DNA of 64,000 nucleotides from Rhizobium sp. CF080 (GCF_000282095.2 NZ_AKKC02000003.1:1-64000); one strand, 5' to 3'. Shown: positions 19,000 to 29,441, numbered from the stretch's first letter. The notes: generated by a model from the letters alone, not told the origin. Numbers and translations are program-made.

Positions 19000-19049
19000 G
19001 GAACCGGTGGGTGCTTGGAACATTATCTCTATCGGGTTGGTAGAGATAA
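19000..19049 (+). promoter_or_regulatory. Near-match EcfG promoter and inverted repeat ahead of the small membrane protein
   Basis: GGAAC at 19000-19004 is followed after 16 bp by CATT (consensus CGTT), so it is one base from the EcfG motif found elsewhere in this window. Overlapping it, a perfect 9-bp inverted repeat TTATCTCTA/TAGAGATAA occupies 19023-19031 and 19041-19049. It could be an operator or a leader hairpin of the gene at 19104. Confidence 0.35.
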
Positions 19050-19103
19050 GCTAGCATAGGGACAACGCTCGAAAAGGGCGGAACCAGAACCCGGGAGACA
19101 TCC

Positions 19104-19241
19104 ATGCGTCACATCGAGCATCAGACACGGTCTTTCCCAGCTCGCAGCTTTGCGGGCAAATGGCAATGGGCGGCGAATACAGCCCTGGTAACGGCAGCCT
19201 TCATCTTTGTCGGCGCCGTGACGCTCGGCCTTTTCCCCTGA
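19104..19241 (+). CDS. Small single-pass membrane protein, 45 residues
   Basis: Short open frame with ATG, GGGAG 7-8 nt upstream, TGA stop, and a strong terminator 50 bp downstream. The protein begins MRHIEHQTRSFPARSFAGK and then has one hydrophobic helix (about 22-44: AANTALVTAAFIFVGAVTLG) ending LFP. The basic N-terminus suggests N-in topology. No family is recognised. Gene architecture (ribosome site, helix, dedicated terminator) supports a real gene of unknown function; the upstream near-EcfG motif hints at stress control. Confidence 0.65.
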   Translation: MRHIEHQTRSFPARSFAGKWQWAANTALVTAAFIFVGAVTLGLFP

Positions 19242-19291
19242 GGCTTTCAAGCTTCGCCTTTTCAAATTCGGGCTTGGTCCTCCCAAGACCG

Positions 19292-19330
19292 AAAACACCT
19301 CCCGCGCTTTGCCGTTCGGGAGGTGTTTTT
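19292..19330. terminator. Bidirectional intrinsic terminator
   Basis: Stem AAAACACCTCCCG/CGGGAGGTGTTTT with a 12-nt loop; A-run on one side and T-run on the other, so it can stop the small gene on the plus strand and the amidohydrolase on the minus strand. Confidence 0.92.
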
Positions 19331-19340
19331 GTTTAAAGGC

Positions 19341-20504
19341 CTATCTCGGCGGAAGATAGGCTTCGGCAAGCTCCACCCAGAAACTCGTTCCGATCGGCAG
19401 CGCGTCGTCGTTGAAGTCGAAACGGGGGTGGTGCAGCGGCGGGTCGTTGTCGGTGCGCCTGGTGCCGAGCAGGAAATAGGTGCCCGGGCGCTCCGCCAGC
19501 ATATAGGCGAAGTCTTCGGCACCCATGGACGGGCGCGGCAGGTCGATCACCTTGTCTTCGCCGATCACCCGCCTGGCGAGGTCGCGGACGAAATCCGTTT
19601 CCGCCTTGTGGTTGATGGTTGCCTCGTAACCGCGCTTGTAGTCGAGCGTGACGCCCATGCCGTAGCTGGCGGCCTGGCCTTCGGCGACCATCCGGATGCG
19701 CCTTTCCAGCTCGTCGCGGACGTCCGGGTCGAAGGAGCGGATGGTGAGCAGCATTTCCGCCCGCTCCGGAATGACGTTGCTGGCCATTCCGGCATGGAAG
19801 GCACCGACAGTGATGACCATCTGGTCGAGCGGATGGATGTTGCGCGAGGCGATCGTCTGCAGCGCCATGATGATGCTGGCGCCGCAGACGATCGGGTCCG
19901 ATGTGTCCTGGGGTTCGGCGCCATGGCCGCCGCGACCGTTGACCGTGATGCGGCATTCGTCGACGGCCGCCATCATCGGGCCTTCCTTCACGCCGATCTG
20001 GCCGAAGGGCAGGCTGGGGTCGTTGTGCAGGCCGAAGACGGCACTGCACGGGAAGCGTTCGAAAAGACCGTCCTCGATCATCAGCCTGGCGCCGCCGAAA
20101 TTCTCCTCCGCCGGCTGGAAGATCAGGTGGATCGTGCCATCGAAGTTCCGCCTTTCGGCAAGGATCCTGGCGGCACCCAGCAGCATGGCGGTGTGGCCGT
20201 CATGGCCGCAGGCATGCATCAGCCCCTTGTTCCTGCTGGCATATTCCGCACCGGTTTCCTCCTCGATCGGCAGCGCGTCCATGTCGGCCCGGATGCCGAT
20301 CGACCGGCCGCTGCTGCCGTTCTTCAAGGTGGCGACCACACCCGTCTGGCCGAGGCCGCGGGTGACTTCGTATCCGAGGTCGGCAAGCTGCCTGGCGACG
20401 AAGTCGGACGTGTTGAATTCCGAGAGGCCAAGCTCCGGATATTGATGAAGGTAGCGGCGGGTGGCCACCACGTCTGCCATGTCATTGGAAAACTTAATCG
20501 TCAT
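19341..20504 (-). CDS. M20D amidohydrolase, hippurate hydrolase-like
   Basis: 387-residue metallo-amidohydrolase of the HipO/IAA-amino acid hydrolase group. Sequence landmarks: YLHQYPELGLSE, RADMDALPIEEETG, HACGHDGHTA (metal ligands Cys, His), FQPAEENFGGA (catalytic Glu), GLHNDPSLPFGQIG, GRGGHGAEPQDTSDP of the dimerisation domain, SMGAEDFAYM and a late HHPRFDFND histidine. Such enzymes remove acyl groups from N-acyl amino acids. It is a single minus-strand gene sharing the terminator at 19292-19330 with the small membrane protein gene. Substrate unknown; ordinary housekeeping catabolism is likely. Confidence 0.88.
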   Translation of the reverse strand: MTIKFSNDMADVVATRRYLHQYPELGLSEFNTSDFVARQLADLGYEVTRGLGQTGVVATLKNGSSGRSIGIRADMDALPIEEETGAEYASRNKGLMHACGHDGHTAMLLGAARILAERRNFDGTIHLIFQPAEENFGGARLMIEDGLFERFPCSAVFGLHNDPSLPFGQIGVKEGPMMAAVDECRITVNGRGGHGAEPQDTSDPIVCGASIIMALQTIASRNIHPLDQMVITVGAFHAGMASNVIPERAEMLLTIRSFDPDVRDELERRIRMVAEGQAASYGMGVTLDYKRGYEATINHKAETDFVRDLARRVIGEDKVIDLPRPSMGAEDFAYMLAERPGTYFLLGTRRTDNDPPLHHPRFDFNDDALPIGTSFWVELAEAYLPPR

Positions 20505-20936
20505 CGCTCAAACACCGAAAGTTCGATTGGTTTGGTCGCGGGCAAGACGAGATCGCCCTCGCGTCTGCGATGAATAGCAGTGAGACCCCTGGAAGGTAAC
20601 CCTTGCCGATTAAATTTCGCCGTCTTCGATACCCGCAAGACGTTTCGGCCCGGCTATCGTGCCGGGTTGAAAATTCACCGCATTATCAAAGACCTGCTTC
20701 CGTTCAGGTTTCATTCAGGCTGGGCTCGCTAGAGCCGGAACATGTGTCAATCCGCAGGAAGTGAGCAATAGATTTCAGTCAGTCATTTGCAATATCCGGA
20801 CTGCTCTCTATTTCCCATCCTCGCGGGTTTGCATCCGCCCGGTCACCATAATCCAAATGATGACTGGCGCTTCCGATGCAGGCCGAGTAAGGCGAGGCCG
20901 ACAAACCCTTAGAGTTTTCACCAGAAGCCCGTATCC
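20505..20936. other. 432-bp divergent spacer upstream of ndvB
   Basis: No gene seen. It separates the amidohydrolase (minus) from ndvB (plus) and must carry the promoters of both. The only structured signal noticed is the tandem TTCAGG repeat at 20703-20724. Confidence 0.5.
20703..20724 (+). promoter_or_regulatory. Tandem TTCAGG repeat, OmpR-family-like site upstream of ndvB
   Basis: TTCAGGTTTCA is followed immediately by TTCAGGCTGGG, giving two TTCAGG half-sites exactly 11 bp apart, the spacing used by OmpR/PhoB-type response regulators. GCTAGA about 6 bp downstream could serve as a -10 element. FeuP, an OmpR-type regulator, controls cyclic glucan export in Sinorhizobium; a link to this site is only a hypothesis. 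Confidence 0.35.
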
Positions 20937-23900
20937 ATGTCATTTCACACTCCGCCGTCAGCTTCCTCGCGCGAAACCGAAGCCAAGCAGATCGATCATA
21001 ACGATTCGATCCGCTCGACCTATTTCAACATCGATGCATTGAGGGAATGCGGCGAGAAACTCGGCAAGGAGGGCACGCCCAGCTTGCCGGGCCTGATGGA
21101 GTTCGAGTTCTTCAAGCGGCACCAGGAGAACGAGAAGGAAATCCTTCGGGTCTACCGGGCGACGGCGACCGACGTCGATGCCGGCGCGACGATCACGCCA
21201 GCCGCCGAGTGGCTGCTCGACAATTACTACATCGTCGAAGAGGCGATCCAGGAAGTCCGCCGCGACTTCCCGAAAAAGTTCTTTCGCCAGTTGCCTACGA
21301 TGATGGTCGGCGGCCAGGAAGTGCCGCGCACCCTGGTGCTCGCCTGGCTCTACGTGGCCCATACCCACAGCAGCCTCAACCGCGACGGCCTGGCCGCGAT
21401 GGTCGAAGGGTTCCAGGTCAAGGAACCGCTCGAGATCGGCGAACTCTGGGCGCTGCCCTCGTTCATCCGTTTCGTGCTGATCGAGAACCTGCGCCGCATC
21501 GCGACCCGCGTCGATCGTTCGCGCAACATGCGCCGCCGCGCCAACGAGACGGCCGACGAGATCATCCGCCTCAATAACGAGGAGGCGAGCGCCGATGTCC
21601 TGAAGGGCATCGAGAACCTGACGAACGACAACACGTTCACCGCACAATTCCTCTATCGCCTTCGCAACGCCTCGCAGACATCGGGTTTTGCCGTCGCCTG
21701 GCTGGAGCAGCGTCTCGAACAGGCCGGTACCGACGTCGAAGAGGTGATGCTCGCCGAGCAGAACCGCCTTTCGTCCGGCAATGTGACGATGGGCAACATC
21801 ATCAAGAGCCTGCGCGAGATCGACGACACGGAATGGAGCGTCTGGTTCGAAGACGTTTCGCAGATCGACAAGATCTTCCGCCAGCGCACCGATTACGAAG
21901 CGCTCGATTTCGGCTCGCGCAATGCCTATCGCAACCGCATCGAGCAGATCGCCCGCCGCTGCCGCAAGAGCGAGGCCGAGGTTGCGGAAGCCGCCATCCA
22001 GCTCGCCGAAAAGGCGTCCGCCGAGGAAAATGCCGATCCGCGGGAGACCAATGTCGGCGCCTTCGTCGTGGGCCGCCGCCGCCGGGAACTGGAAGCCGCC
22101 GTCGGCTACAATCTGCTGTTCGTCCAGAGATTCGTCCGCCTCGTCCGGCGCCTCAACTGGTTTGCGATCGCCGGCCCGGTGATCCTGATTACCGTGCTCG
22201 CCATGGCGGTTGCCGGCTGGTTCCTGGTGCAGGCGGATATTCCGCTGCCGGTCGTCTTGTGCTTCCTGCTGATGTTCGCGCTGCCGGCTTCCGAAGGCGC
22301 GACCGGCCTGTTCAACACGCTGGTGACCTATGTGGTGCGGCCGGCCCGGCTGGTCGGCTATGAATTCAAGGAGGGCATTCCGGAAGAGGCCAGGACCCTC
22401 GTCGCCGTCCCCTGCCTGATCACCGACCGCGACACCGTGGACGAGCTCGTCCGCAACCTCGAAGTCCATTACCTCGCCAATCCGCACGGCGAGATCTACT
22501 TCTCGCTGCTCAGCGACTGGCGCGACAGCAAGTTCGAGGAGACCGATACCGACCTCGAAATCCTCGACTATGCGAAGCGCGAGATCGCAGCGCTGAACGC
22601 CAAGTATGACGAGGACGGCAAGGCGCGCTTCTATCTGCTGCATCGCCGCCGCCTGTTCAATCCGAGCGAAGGCGTATGGATGGGCTGGGAGCGCAAGCGC
22701 GGCAAGCTGCATGAGCTCAACATGCTGCTGCGCGGCGATCGCGATACCAGCTATCTTACCGGCGCCAACACTGTGCCGGCCAACGTCCAGTACGTCATGA
22801 CGCTCGATGCCGATACGCGCCTGATGCGCGACGCGGTGACCAAGCTTGTCGGCAAGATGCACCACCCGATCAATCAGCCGGTGCTCGATCCGAAGACCAA
22901 TCGCGTCATCCACGGCTATGGCCTGATGCAGCCGCGCGTGACTCCGTCCTTGACGACCGGCAAGGAAGCCTCTGTCTTCCAGCGCGTCTTCTCCGTCGGC
23001 CGCGGCCTCGACCCTTATGTCTTCACCGTCTCCGACGTCTACCAGGACCTGACCGGCGAAGGCAGCTTCACCGGCAAGGGCCTCTATCACGTGGATGCCT
23101 TCGAGGCTTCGCTGAAAGGCCGGATCGACGAGAATTCGGTCCTCTCCCACGATCTTCTCGAAGGTTCGTTCGCTCGCTGCGCTCTCGTCACCGACGTGGA
23201 GCTGGTCGAGGACTTTCCGGTTCGCTACGAGGTTGAGGTCTCGCGTCAGCATCGCTGGGCTCGCGGCGACTGGCAGCTTCTGCCCTACATCCTCGATCCA
23301 AAGCGGGGCGTGACTGCGCTCGGCCGCTGGAAGATGGTTGACAACCTGCGCCGGTCGCTGACCCCGATCGCCTGGTTCTTCGCGTCCGTGCTCGGCTGGT
23401 ACTTCATGGATCCGCTCGGCGCTCTCGTCTGGCAGATCCTGCTGATCTTCTCGCTGTTCGTCGCTCCGACCCTCAGCCTGGTGACCGGCCTCCTGCCGAG
23501 CTCAACCGATATCGTCCCCGGCGCGCATTTCTATTCCGTCTGGTCGGACATGCGTTCCGCCAATGCGCAGGTCGCACTCCGCGTCGTCTTCATCGCGGAT
23601 TCCGCCTGCATCATGACCGATGCGATCGCCCGGTCCCTCTACCGCCTGTTCTTCAGCCGGAAGCTGATGCTGGAATGGCGCACCGCCGCCTCGATCCAGT
23701 CGAGCGCCCAGGGCAGCCCGCAGGACTATTACAAGACGATGTGGCATGCGCCGGCGATCGCCGTGCTCAGCATCATCCTGGCGGCCATGCCCGGCGACAA
23801 CGCCTTCCTGGTCGGCATTCCGTTCGCGGTGCTGTGGATCTTCTCGCCGCTCGTCGCCTGGTATGTCAGCCAGTCGGCCGAGACCGAAGACCGGCTGTTC

Positions 23901-26900
23901 GTGCCGGAACCCGTTTCCGTCGAATTGCGCAAGATCGCCCGCCGCACCTGGCGGTATTTCGAGACCTTCGTGACCGCAGAACAGAACTACCTGCCGCCGG
24001 ACAATTTCCAGGAGAAGCCGAACCCGGTCATCGCCAAGCGCACGTCGCCTACCAATATCGGCGTCTACCTGTTGTCGACGATCTCGGCGCGGCATTTCGG
24101 CTGGATCAGCTTCACCGACACGATCGAGCGCATCGAGCAGACGATTTCGGCGGTTGAAAGAGCCGACAAATTCCGCGGCCACATGTTCAACTGGTATCAC
24201 ACCGATACCCTACAGCCGCTGATGCCGCGCTACGTCTCGTCGGTCGACAGCGGCAATTTTGCCGGTCACCTGATCGCCATTTCCTCGGCACTGCGTATCT
24301 GGGCCGAGGCCCCTTCCGCGCATCTTCAGGGCAATCTCGACGGCCTTGGCGACGTCTCCGGTATCCTGGCCGAAACGCTGAAGGCGCTTCCGGACGATCG
24401 CAAGACCGTGCGTCCGCTGCGTCGCCGTCTCGAAGAGCGTATCGTCGGCTTCGGCAACGCGCTTGCCGCGGTCAAGCGAGAGCATGAATTCGCATCGATC
24501 CGGATCATCAACCTCTCCGTGCTTGCCCGCGACATCCAGAAGCTGGCGATCAACCTCGACCAGGAAGTCCGCTCGGCGCAGAGCGAGGAAGTCACCCGCT
24601 GGTCGGCGTCTCTCGTCACCGCCTGCGAGGCGCATATCGCCGACAGCGTGTTCGACAATGGCAATATCGAATCCCTGCGCGAGCGGCTCGCCGTGTTGCG
24701 CGACCGAACCCGCGCCCTCGCCTTCGGGATGGATTTCAGCTTCCTGTTCCGCAAGGACCGCCGCCTTCTGTCGATCGGCTATCGCGTCGAAAGCAACGAG
24801 ATCGACGAAGCCTGCTACGACCTGCTCGCATCCGAAGCGCGTCTGACCAGCCTGTTCGGGATCGCCAAGGGCGATCTGCCGACCGAGCATTGGTACAAGC
24901 TCGGCCGCCAGGTCGTGCCGATCGGCGCGCGGGGCGCCCTGGTCTCCTGGTCCGGCTCGATGTTCGAATACCTGATGCCGCCTCTCGTCATGCAGGAGCG
25001 CCAGGGCGGCATCCTCAACCAGACCAACAATCTGATCGTCAAGGAACAGATGAATCATGGCCGCCGCCTCGGCACGCCATGGGGCATCTCCGAAGCGGCA
25101 TTCAACGCTCTCGACCATCAGATGAATTATCAGTACTCGAACTTCGGGGTGCCAACCCTCGGCCTCAAGCGTGGCCTCGGCCAGAACGCGGTCATCGCGC
25201 CCTATGCGTCGATCCTGGCCAGCCAGTACGACCCGATCGCCGCGGCGGAAAACCTTGCCGAGCTGCGCTCGCTCGGAGCGCTCGGCATGTTCGGCTTCCA
25301 CGATGCGGTCGACTTCACGCCTACCCGCGTACCGGAAGGCAAGCGCTGCGCGGTGGTGTTCAACTACTATGCCCACCATCACGGCATGTCGATCGCCGCG
25401 ATCGCCAACGTGGTGATGAACGGCCTGCTGCGCGAGCTCTTCCACTCCGACCCGGTCATCGAGGCCGCCGAACTGCTGCTGCAGGAAAAGGCGCCGCGCG
25501 ACATTCCGGTGATGAGCGCCAAGCACGAGGAAACCCCCGGCAAGGGCCAGGGCGAGCTGCTGCGGCCGGAAATCCGCACCGTCAACAATCCGGCCACCAA
25601 GGATCGCGAGCTGGTGCTGCTGTCCAACGGCCACTATTCGGTCATGCTGACGGCGACCGGCACGGGTTATTCCCGCTGGAACGGCCTGTCGGTGGCGCGC
25701 TGGAAGCCCGATCCGACGGAAGACCGTTGGGGCCAGTTCCTGTTCCTGCGCGACACCACGACCGGCGAATGGTGGTCCGCCACCGCCGAGCCGCGCCGTA
25801 TCGAAGGCGAAAAGACCAAAGCGATCTTTTCCGACGAACGGGCGGAATTCCACAAGACGATCGGCGACCTCACGAGCACGGTGGAATGCATCGTCGCGAG
25901 CGAGCACGATGCCGAAGGCCGCCGCCTGACGCTTCTCAACATGGGGACCGAGGACCGCTTCATCGAAGTGACCTCCTATATGGAACCCGTGCTGACCAAC
26001 GAGGATGACGACAACGCCCATCCGGTCTTCCAGCGGATGTTCATCCGCACGGAAATCGGCCGACGCGGCGACGTCATCCGCGCGTGGCGCAACAAGCGCA
26101 CGCCGAACGATCCGGACATGGTCATCGCCCATCTGGCGGCTGACAATGCCGGTTCGGCTCGCCCGACCGAATTCGAGACCGACCGCCGCAAGTTCCTCGG
26201 CCGCGGCCGCACGCTTTCGGAAGCCGCCGCCTTCGATCCGGGCGTAACGCTGTCGGGCACCGACGGATTCACGCTCGATCCGATCCTGTCGCTGCGCCGC
26301 GTGGTGCGCGTGCCGGCCGGCAAGAAGGTGAGCGTGATCTTCTGGACGATCGCGGCGCCCCGGCGCGAAGACCTCGACCAGGCGATCGAACGCTATCGCC
26401 ACCCGGATGCCTTCCAGACCGAGCTCACCCAGGCCTGGACGCGTACCCAGGTGCAGATGCGCCATCTCGGCGTCTCTTCGCAGGATGCAGCGGCGTTCCA
26501 GCACCTGGCGCGCTATCTCATCTATCCGGACATGCAGCTGCGCGCCGACCAGGCGACGCTCCATGCGGGCATGCAGCAGCAGTCGTCGCTCTGGCCGTCG
26601 TCGGTTTCCGGCGACTTCCCGATCTTCACGCTGCGCATCAACGACGACAACGACATGCCGGTTGCCAAGGAGGCGATGAGCGCCCAGGAATATCTGCGCT
26701 CACGCGGCGTCATCACCGACCTCGTCATCTTCAATGAGCGGGCCGCTTCCTACGCGCAGGACATGCAGCAGGCGATCGAACACCTCTCCGAGAACGCCCG
26801 CCGCCTCAGCCAACAGGAAGGTCAGCGGCAGCATGTCTTCTCGCTGCGCTGCGACATCCTGGACGATGTGGCTTCGGAAGGCATGATTGCTGCGTCCCGC

Positions 26901-29441
26901 GTGGTTCTGCATGCCCGCAACGGCAAGATCAGCGATCAGCTCAACCGTACGGCGACAATCTTTGCTCCCCCGAAGGATCAGGAGATCGAGGTCGACCGCC
27001 GTCCGCTGCTGAACGGCGAGATCTTCCAGGCTCCGGCTCCGATCGAGGCGCCGGCGGATCTCGACTTCTGGAACGGTTTCGGCGGCTTCACCGAGGATGG
27101 CAGCGAATATGTGGTGCGCCTGCACGGCGGCCAGTCGACGCCGCAGCCGTGGATCAACATCATCTCCAACGACAAGTTCGGCTTCCACATCGCGGCAGAA
27201 GGCTCAGGCTTCACCTGGGCCAAGAACTCCCGCGACTACCAGCTGACGGCCTGGACCAACGACATGGTCATCAACCGTCCCGGCGAGGCATTCTACGTCG
27301 CCGACCGGGATAGCGGTGCGGTCATGACGCCGTTCGCGGTCCTGTCGCGCAAGCCGGAGGTCAAGTTCGAAACCCGGCACGGCCTCGGTTACTCCGTCTT
27401 TTCGAGTGAAGAAGACGGCCTGAAGATCAGGCTGACCCAGACGGTCGACCGGACGCGGGCGGCAAAGCTCTCGTCTATCCTCCTCCATAACGGTGGTTCG
27501 GAAACCCGCAAGCTGCGCATCTACGGTTATGTGGAATGGCTGCTGGGTTCCAATCCGTCCCGGTCCATCCCGTTCATCCTCTCCACCCGCGACGAGGAGA
27601 CGGGGGCACTCTTCGCCACCAACTCCTACAGCGTCGACTACCGCCGCGTTGCGTTCATGGGCATGAAGGAGACGCCGGTCGGCTTCACGGCGAGCCGCCG
27701 CGAATTCATCGGCCGTTTCGGTTCGGTCCAGATGCCGGCGGCGGTGATGTCCACCTCGTCGCTCAGCAACGCGCTCGATCTCGACGGCGACCCCTGCGCG
27801 GCGCTCGCCTATGACATCGAGCTGGCACCGGGCGAAGAGAGGACGGTCACCTTCTATCTCGGCGATGCCGATACGAAGGAAGAGGCCCAGGCGCTGGTTG
27901 CCCAGCTGCGCGGCGAGGAGTTCGCTCCGATCCTCCAGGCGAACCAGGATTTCTGGACCGGCTTCACCGGCCGCCTGAAGATCTCGACGCCGGACAAGTC
28001 GCTCGACAACATGGTCAACCACTGGCTCCCCTATCAGGCGCTCGGCTGCCGCATCATGGCCCGCACCGCCTTCTACCAGGCGTCCGGCGCCTTCGGCTTC
28101 CGTGACCAGCTACAGGACACCCTGGCCTTCCTGGTGCACGAGCCGTCGCTCGCCCGCCGCCAGATCGTCAATGCGGCCTCGCGGCAGTTCAAGGAAGGCG
28201 ACGTTCTGCATTGGTGGCTGCCAGGCTCCGGCGCCGGCGTCCGGACGATGATCTCGGACGACGTCGTGTGGCTCGCCTACGGAATCCACCAGTATGTCTC
28301 GGTGACCGGCGATACGTCGCTGCTCGACGAGGAGCTGGCGTTCATCGACGGTCCGGTGCTTGAAAAGAGCAAGCACGACGCCTTCATCCAGCCGACGATC
28401 TCGACCGAGTCCGCAACCCTGTACGAGCATGCGGCAAGGGCGCTGGACCTGGCGATCACCCGCACCGGCGACAAGGGCCTGCCGCTTATCCTCGGCGGCG
28501 ACTGGAACGACGGCATGAACCGCGTCGGCGTCGGTGGCCGCGGCATGAGCGTCTGGCTCGGCTGGTTCCTGGCCGCTGCACTGCGCGACTTCCTGCCGTA
28601 TGCAGAAGCCCGCAAGGACAGGAAGCGCATCCAGCGCTGGACGGATCATATCGAAACGCTCAAGCAGGCGCTCGAAAAGGCAGGTTGGGACGGCACCTAT
28701 TACCGCCGCGGTTATTTCGACGATGGTTCCGCGCTCGGCTCGAGCTCCAGCGACGAATGCCGTATCGACTCGCTCGCCCAGTCCTGGAGCGTGCTCTCGG
28801 GCGTCGGCGATCCTAACCGTGCCGCCCAGTCGATGGACGCGGTGCTCGACAAGCTCGTCGACAGCCAGGCGGGCATCATCCGCCTGTTCACGCCGCCCTT
28901 CCAGGATACCCGCAAGGACCCGGGCTATATCAAGGCCTATCCGCCGGGTGTCCGTGAAAACGGCGGCCAGTATACCCATGCGGCCATCTGGGTCGTGCTG
29001 GCGCTGGCAGCGCTGAAGCGGGGCGACGATGCCTGGAAGTGCTTCCAGATGCTGAACCCGATCAACCACGCGCTCGATCGCGAGGCGGCCGAGACCTATC
29101 GCGTCGAGCCCTATGTGGTCGCCGCCGATGTCTACGGTCACGGTTCCTATACCGGCCGCGGCGGCTGGAGCTGGTACACGGGTTCGGCGGGCTGGCTCTA
29201 TCGTGCGGCCACCGAGGGCATCCTCGGCATCCGTCGACAGGGCGACCGGCTGTTCGTCAATCCGGCGCTGCCGACCGACTGGAATGGCTTTACCGCCGAA
29301 CTGACCATCGAGGACACGGTGCACAAGATCACCGTCGAAGGCGACAAGGTCACGATCGACGGTCAGGCGGTCAACGAGACGGAAGGTTTCCTTCTCGGCG
29401 GAGCGGCTGCGAAGCGTCTGCCGGAACCGGCCAATAGCTGA
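20937..29441 (+). CDS. ndvB: Cyclic beta-1,2-glucan synthase NdvB/ChvB
   Basis: Giant inner-membrane enzyme of 2834 residues, the usual size of NdvB/ChvB. It builds, cyclises and trims cyclic beta-1,2-glucan from UDP-glucose for the periplasm. Order of parts: cytosolic N-terminal region (GT84), membrane helices around 405-460, a GT2-like domain with TLDADTRLMRD (about 620) and QHRWARGDWQ, further helices around 815-860 and 935-980, then periplasmic/cytosolic regulatory repeats and a C-terminal GH94 phosphorylase-like domain with RDQLQDTLAF (about 2389) and GDWNDGMNRVG (about 2520). The ATG at 20937 has only weak AGAAG before it. It converges on ndvA, its exporter, around a shared terminator. 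The glucan serves hypo-osmotic adaptation and plant interaction. Confidence 0.97.
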   Translation: MSFHTPPSASSRETEAKQIDHNDSIRSTYFNIDALRECGEKLGKEGTPSLPGLMEFEFFKRHQENEKEILRVYRATATDVDAGATITPAAEWLLDNYYIVEEAIQEVRRDFPKKFFRQLPTMMVGGQEVPRTLVLAWLYVAHTHSSLNRDGLAAMVEGFQVKEPLEIGELWALPSFIRFVLIENLRRIATRVDRSRNMRRRANETADEIIRLNNEEASADVLKGIENLTNDNTFTAQFLYRLRNASQTSGFAVAWLEQRLEQAGTDVEEVMLAEQNRLSSGNVTMGNIIKSLREIDDTEWSVWFEDVSQIDKIFRQRTDYEALDFGSRNAYRNRIEQIARRCRKSEAEVAEAAIQLAEKASAEENADPRETNVGAFVVGRRRRELEAAVGYNLLFVQRFVRLVRRLNWFAIAGPVILITVLAMAVAGWFLVQADIPLPVVLCFLLMFALPASEGATGLFNTLVTYVVRPARLVGYEFKEGIPEEARTLVAVPCLITDRDTVDELVRNLEVHYLANPHGEIYFSLLSDWRDSKFEETDTDLEILDYAKREIAALNAKYDEDGKARFYLLHRRRLFNPSEGVWMGWERKRGKLHELNMLLRGDRDTSYLTGANTVPANVQYVMTLDADTRLMRDAVTKLVGKMHHPINQPVLDPKTNRVIHGYGLMQPRVTPSLTTGKEASVFQRVFSVGRGLDPYVFTVSDVYQDLTGEGSFTGKGLYHVDAFEASLKGRIDENSVLSHDLLEGSFARCALVTDVELVEDFPVRYEVEVSRQHRWARGDWQLLPYILDPKRGVTALGRWKMVDNLRRSLTPIAWFFASVLGWYFMDPLGALVWQILLIFSLFVAPTLSLVTGLLPSSTDIVPGAHFYSVWSDMRSANAQVALRVVFIADSACIMTDAIARSLYRLFFSRKLMLEWRTAASIQSSAQGSPQDYYKTMWHAPAIAVLSIILAAMPGDNAFLVGIPFAVLWIFSPLVAWYVSQSAETEDRLFVPEPVSVELRKIARRTWRYFETFVTAEQNYLPPDNFQEKPNPVIAKRTSPTNIGVYLLSTISARHFGWISFTDTIERIEQTISAVERADKFRGHMFNWYHTDTLQPLMPRYVSSVDSGNFAGHLIAISSALRIWAEAPSAHLQGNLDGLGDVSGILAETLKALPDDRKTVRPLRRRLEERIVGFGNALAAVKREHEFASIRIINLSVLARDIQKLAINLDQEVRSAQSEEVTRWSASLVTACEAHIADSVFDNGNIESLRERLAVLRDRTRALAFGMDFSFLFRKDRRLLSIGYRVESNEIDEACYDLLASEARLTSLFGIAKGDLPTEHWYKLGRQVVPIGARGALVSWSGSMFEYLMPPLVMQERQGGILNQTNNLIVKEQMNHGRRLGTPWGISEAAFNALDHQMNYQYSNFGVPTLGLKRGLGQNAVIAPYASILASQYDPIAAAENLAELRSLGALGMFGFHDAVDFTPTRVPEGKRCAVVFNYYAHHHGMSIAAIANVVMNGLLRELFHSDPVIEAAELLLQEKAPRDIPVMSAKHEETPGKGQGELLRPEIRTVNNPATKDRELVLLSNGHYSVMLTATGTGYSRWNGLSVARWKPDPTEDRWGQFLFLRDTTTGEWWSATAEPRRIEGEKTKAIFSDERAEFHKTIGDLTSTVECIVASEHDAEGRRLTLLNMGTEDRFIEVTSYMEPVLTNEDDDNAHPVFQRMFIRTEIGRRGDVIRAWRNKRTPNDPDMVIAHLAADNAGSARPTEFETDRRKFLGRGRTLSEAAAFDPGVTLSGTDGFTLDPILSLRRVVRVPAGKKVSVIFWTIAAPRREDLDQAIERYRHPDAFQTELTQAWTRTQVQMRHLGVSSQDAAAFQHLARYLIYPDMQLRADQATLHAGMQQQSSLWPSSVSGDFPIFTLRINDDNDMPVAKEAMSAQEYLRSRGVITDLVIFNERAASYAQDMQQAIEHLSENARRLSQQEGQRQHVFSLRCDILDDVASEGMIAASRVVLHARNGKISDQLNRTATIFAPPKDQEIEVDRRPLLNGEIFQAPAPIEAPADLDFWNGFGGFTEDGSEYVVRLHGGQSTPQPWINIISNDKFGFHIAAEGSGFTWAKNSRDYQLTAWTNDMVINRPGEAFYVADRDSGAVMTPFAVLSRKPEVKFETRHGLGYSVFSSEEDGLKIRLTQTVDRTRAAKLSSILLHNGGSETRKLRIYGYVEWLLGSNPSRSIPFILSTRDEETGALFATNSYSVDYRRVAFMGMKETPVGFTASRREFIGRFGSVQMPAAVMSTSSLSNALDLDGDPCAALAYDIELAPGEERTVTFYLGDADTKEEAQALVAQLRGEEFAPILQANQDFWTGFTGRLKISTPDKSLDNMVNHWLPYQALGCRIMARTAFYQASGAFGFRDQLQDTLAFLVHEPSLARRQIVNAASRQFKEGDVLHWWLPGSGAGVRTMISDDVVWLAYGIHQYVSVTGDTSLLDEELAFIDGPVLEKSKHDAFIQPTISTESATLYEHAARALDLAITRTGDKGLPLILGGDWNDGMNRVGVGGRGMSVWLGWFLAAALRDFLPYAEARKDRKRIQRWTDHIETLKQALEKAGWDGTYYRRGYFDDGSALGSSSSDECRIDSLAQSWSVLSGVGDPNRAAQSMDAVLDKLVDSQAGIIRLFTPPFQDTRKDPGYIKAYPPGVRENGGQYTHAAIWVVLALAALKRGDDAWKCFQMLNPINHALDREAAETYRVEPYVVAADVYGHGSYTGRGGWSWYTGSAGWLYRAATEGILGIRRQGDRLFVNPALPTDWNGFTAELTIEDTVHKITVEGDKVTIDGQAVNETEGFLLGGAAAKRLPEPANS

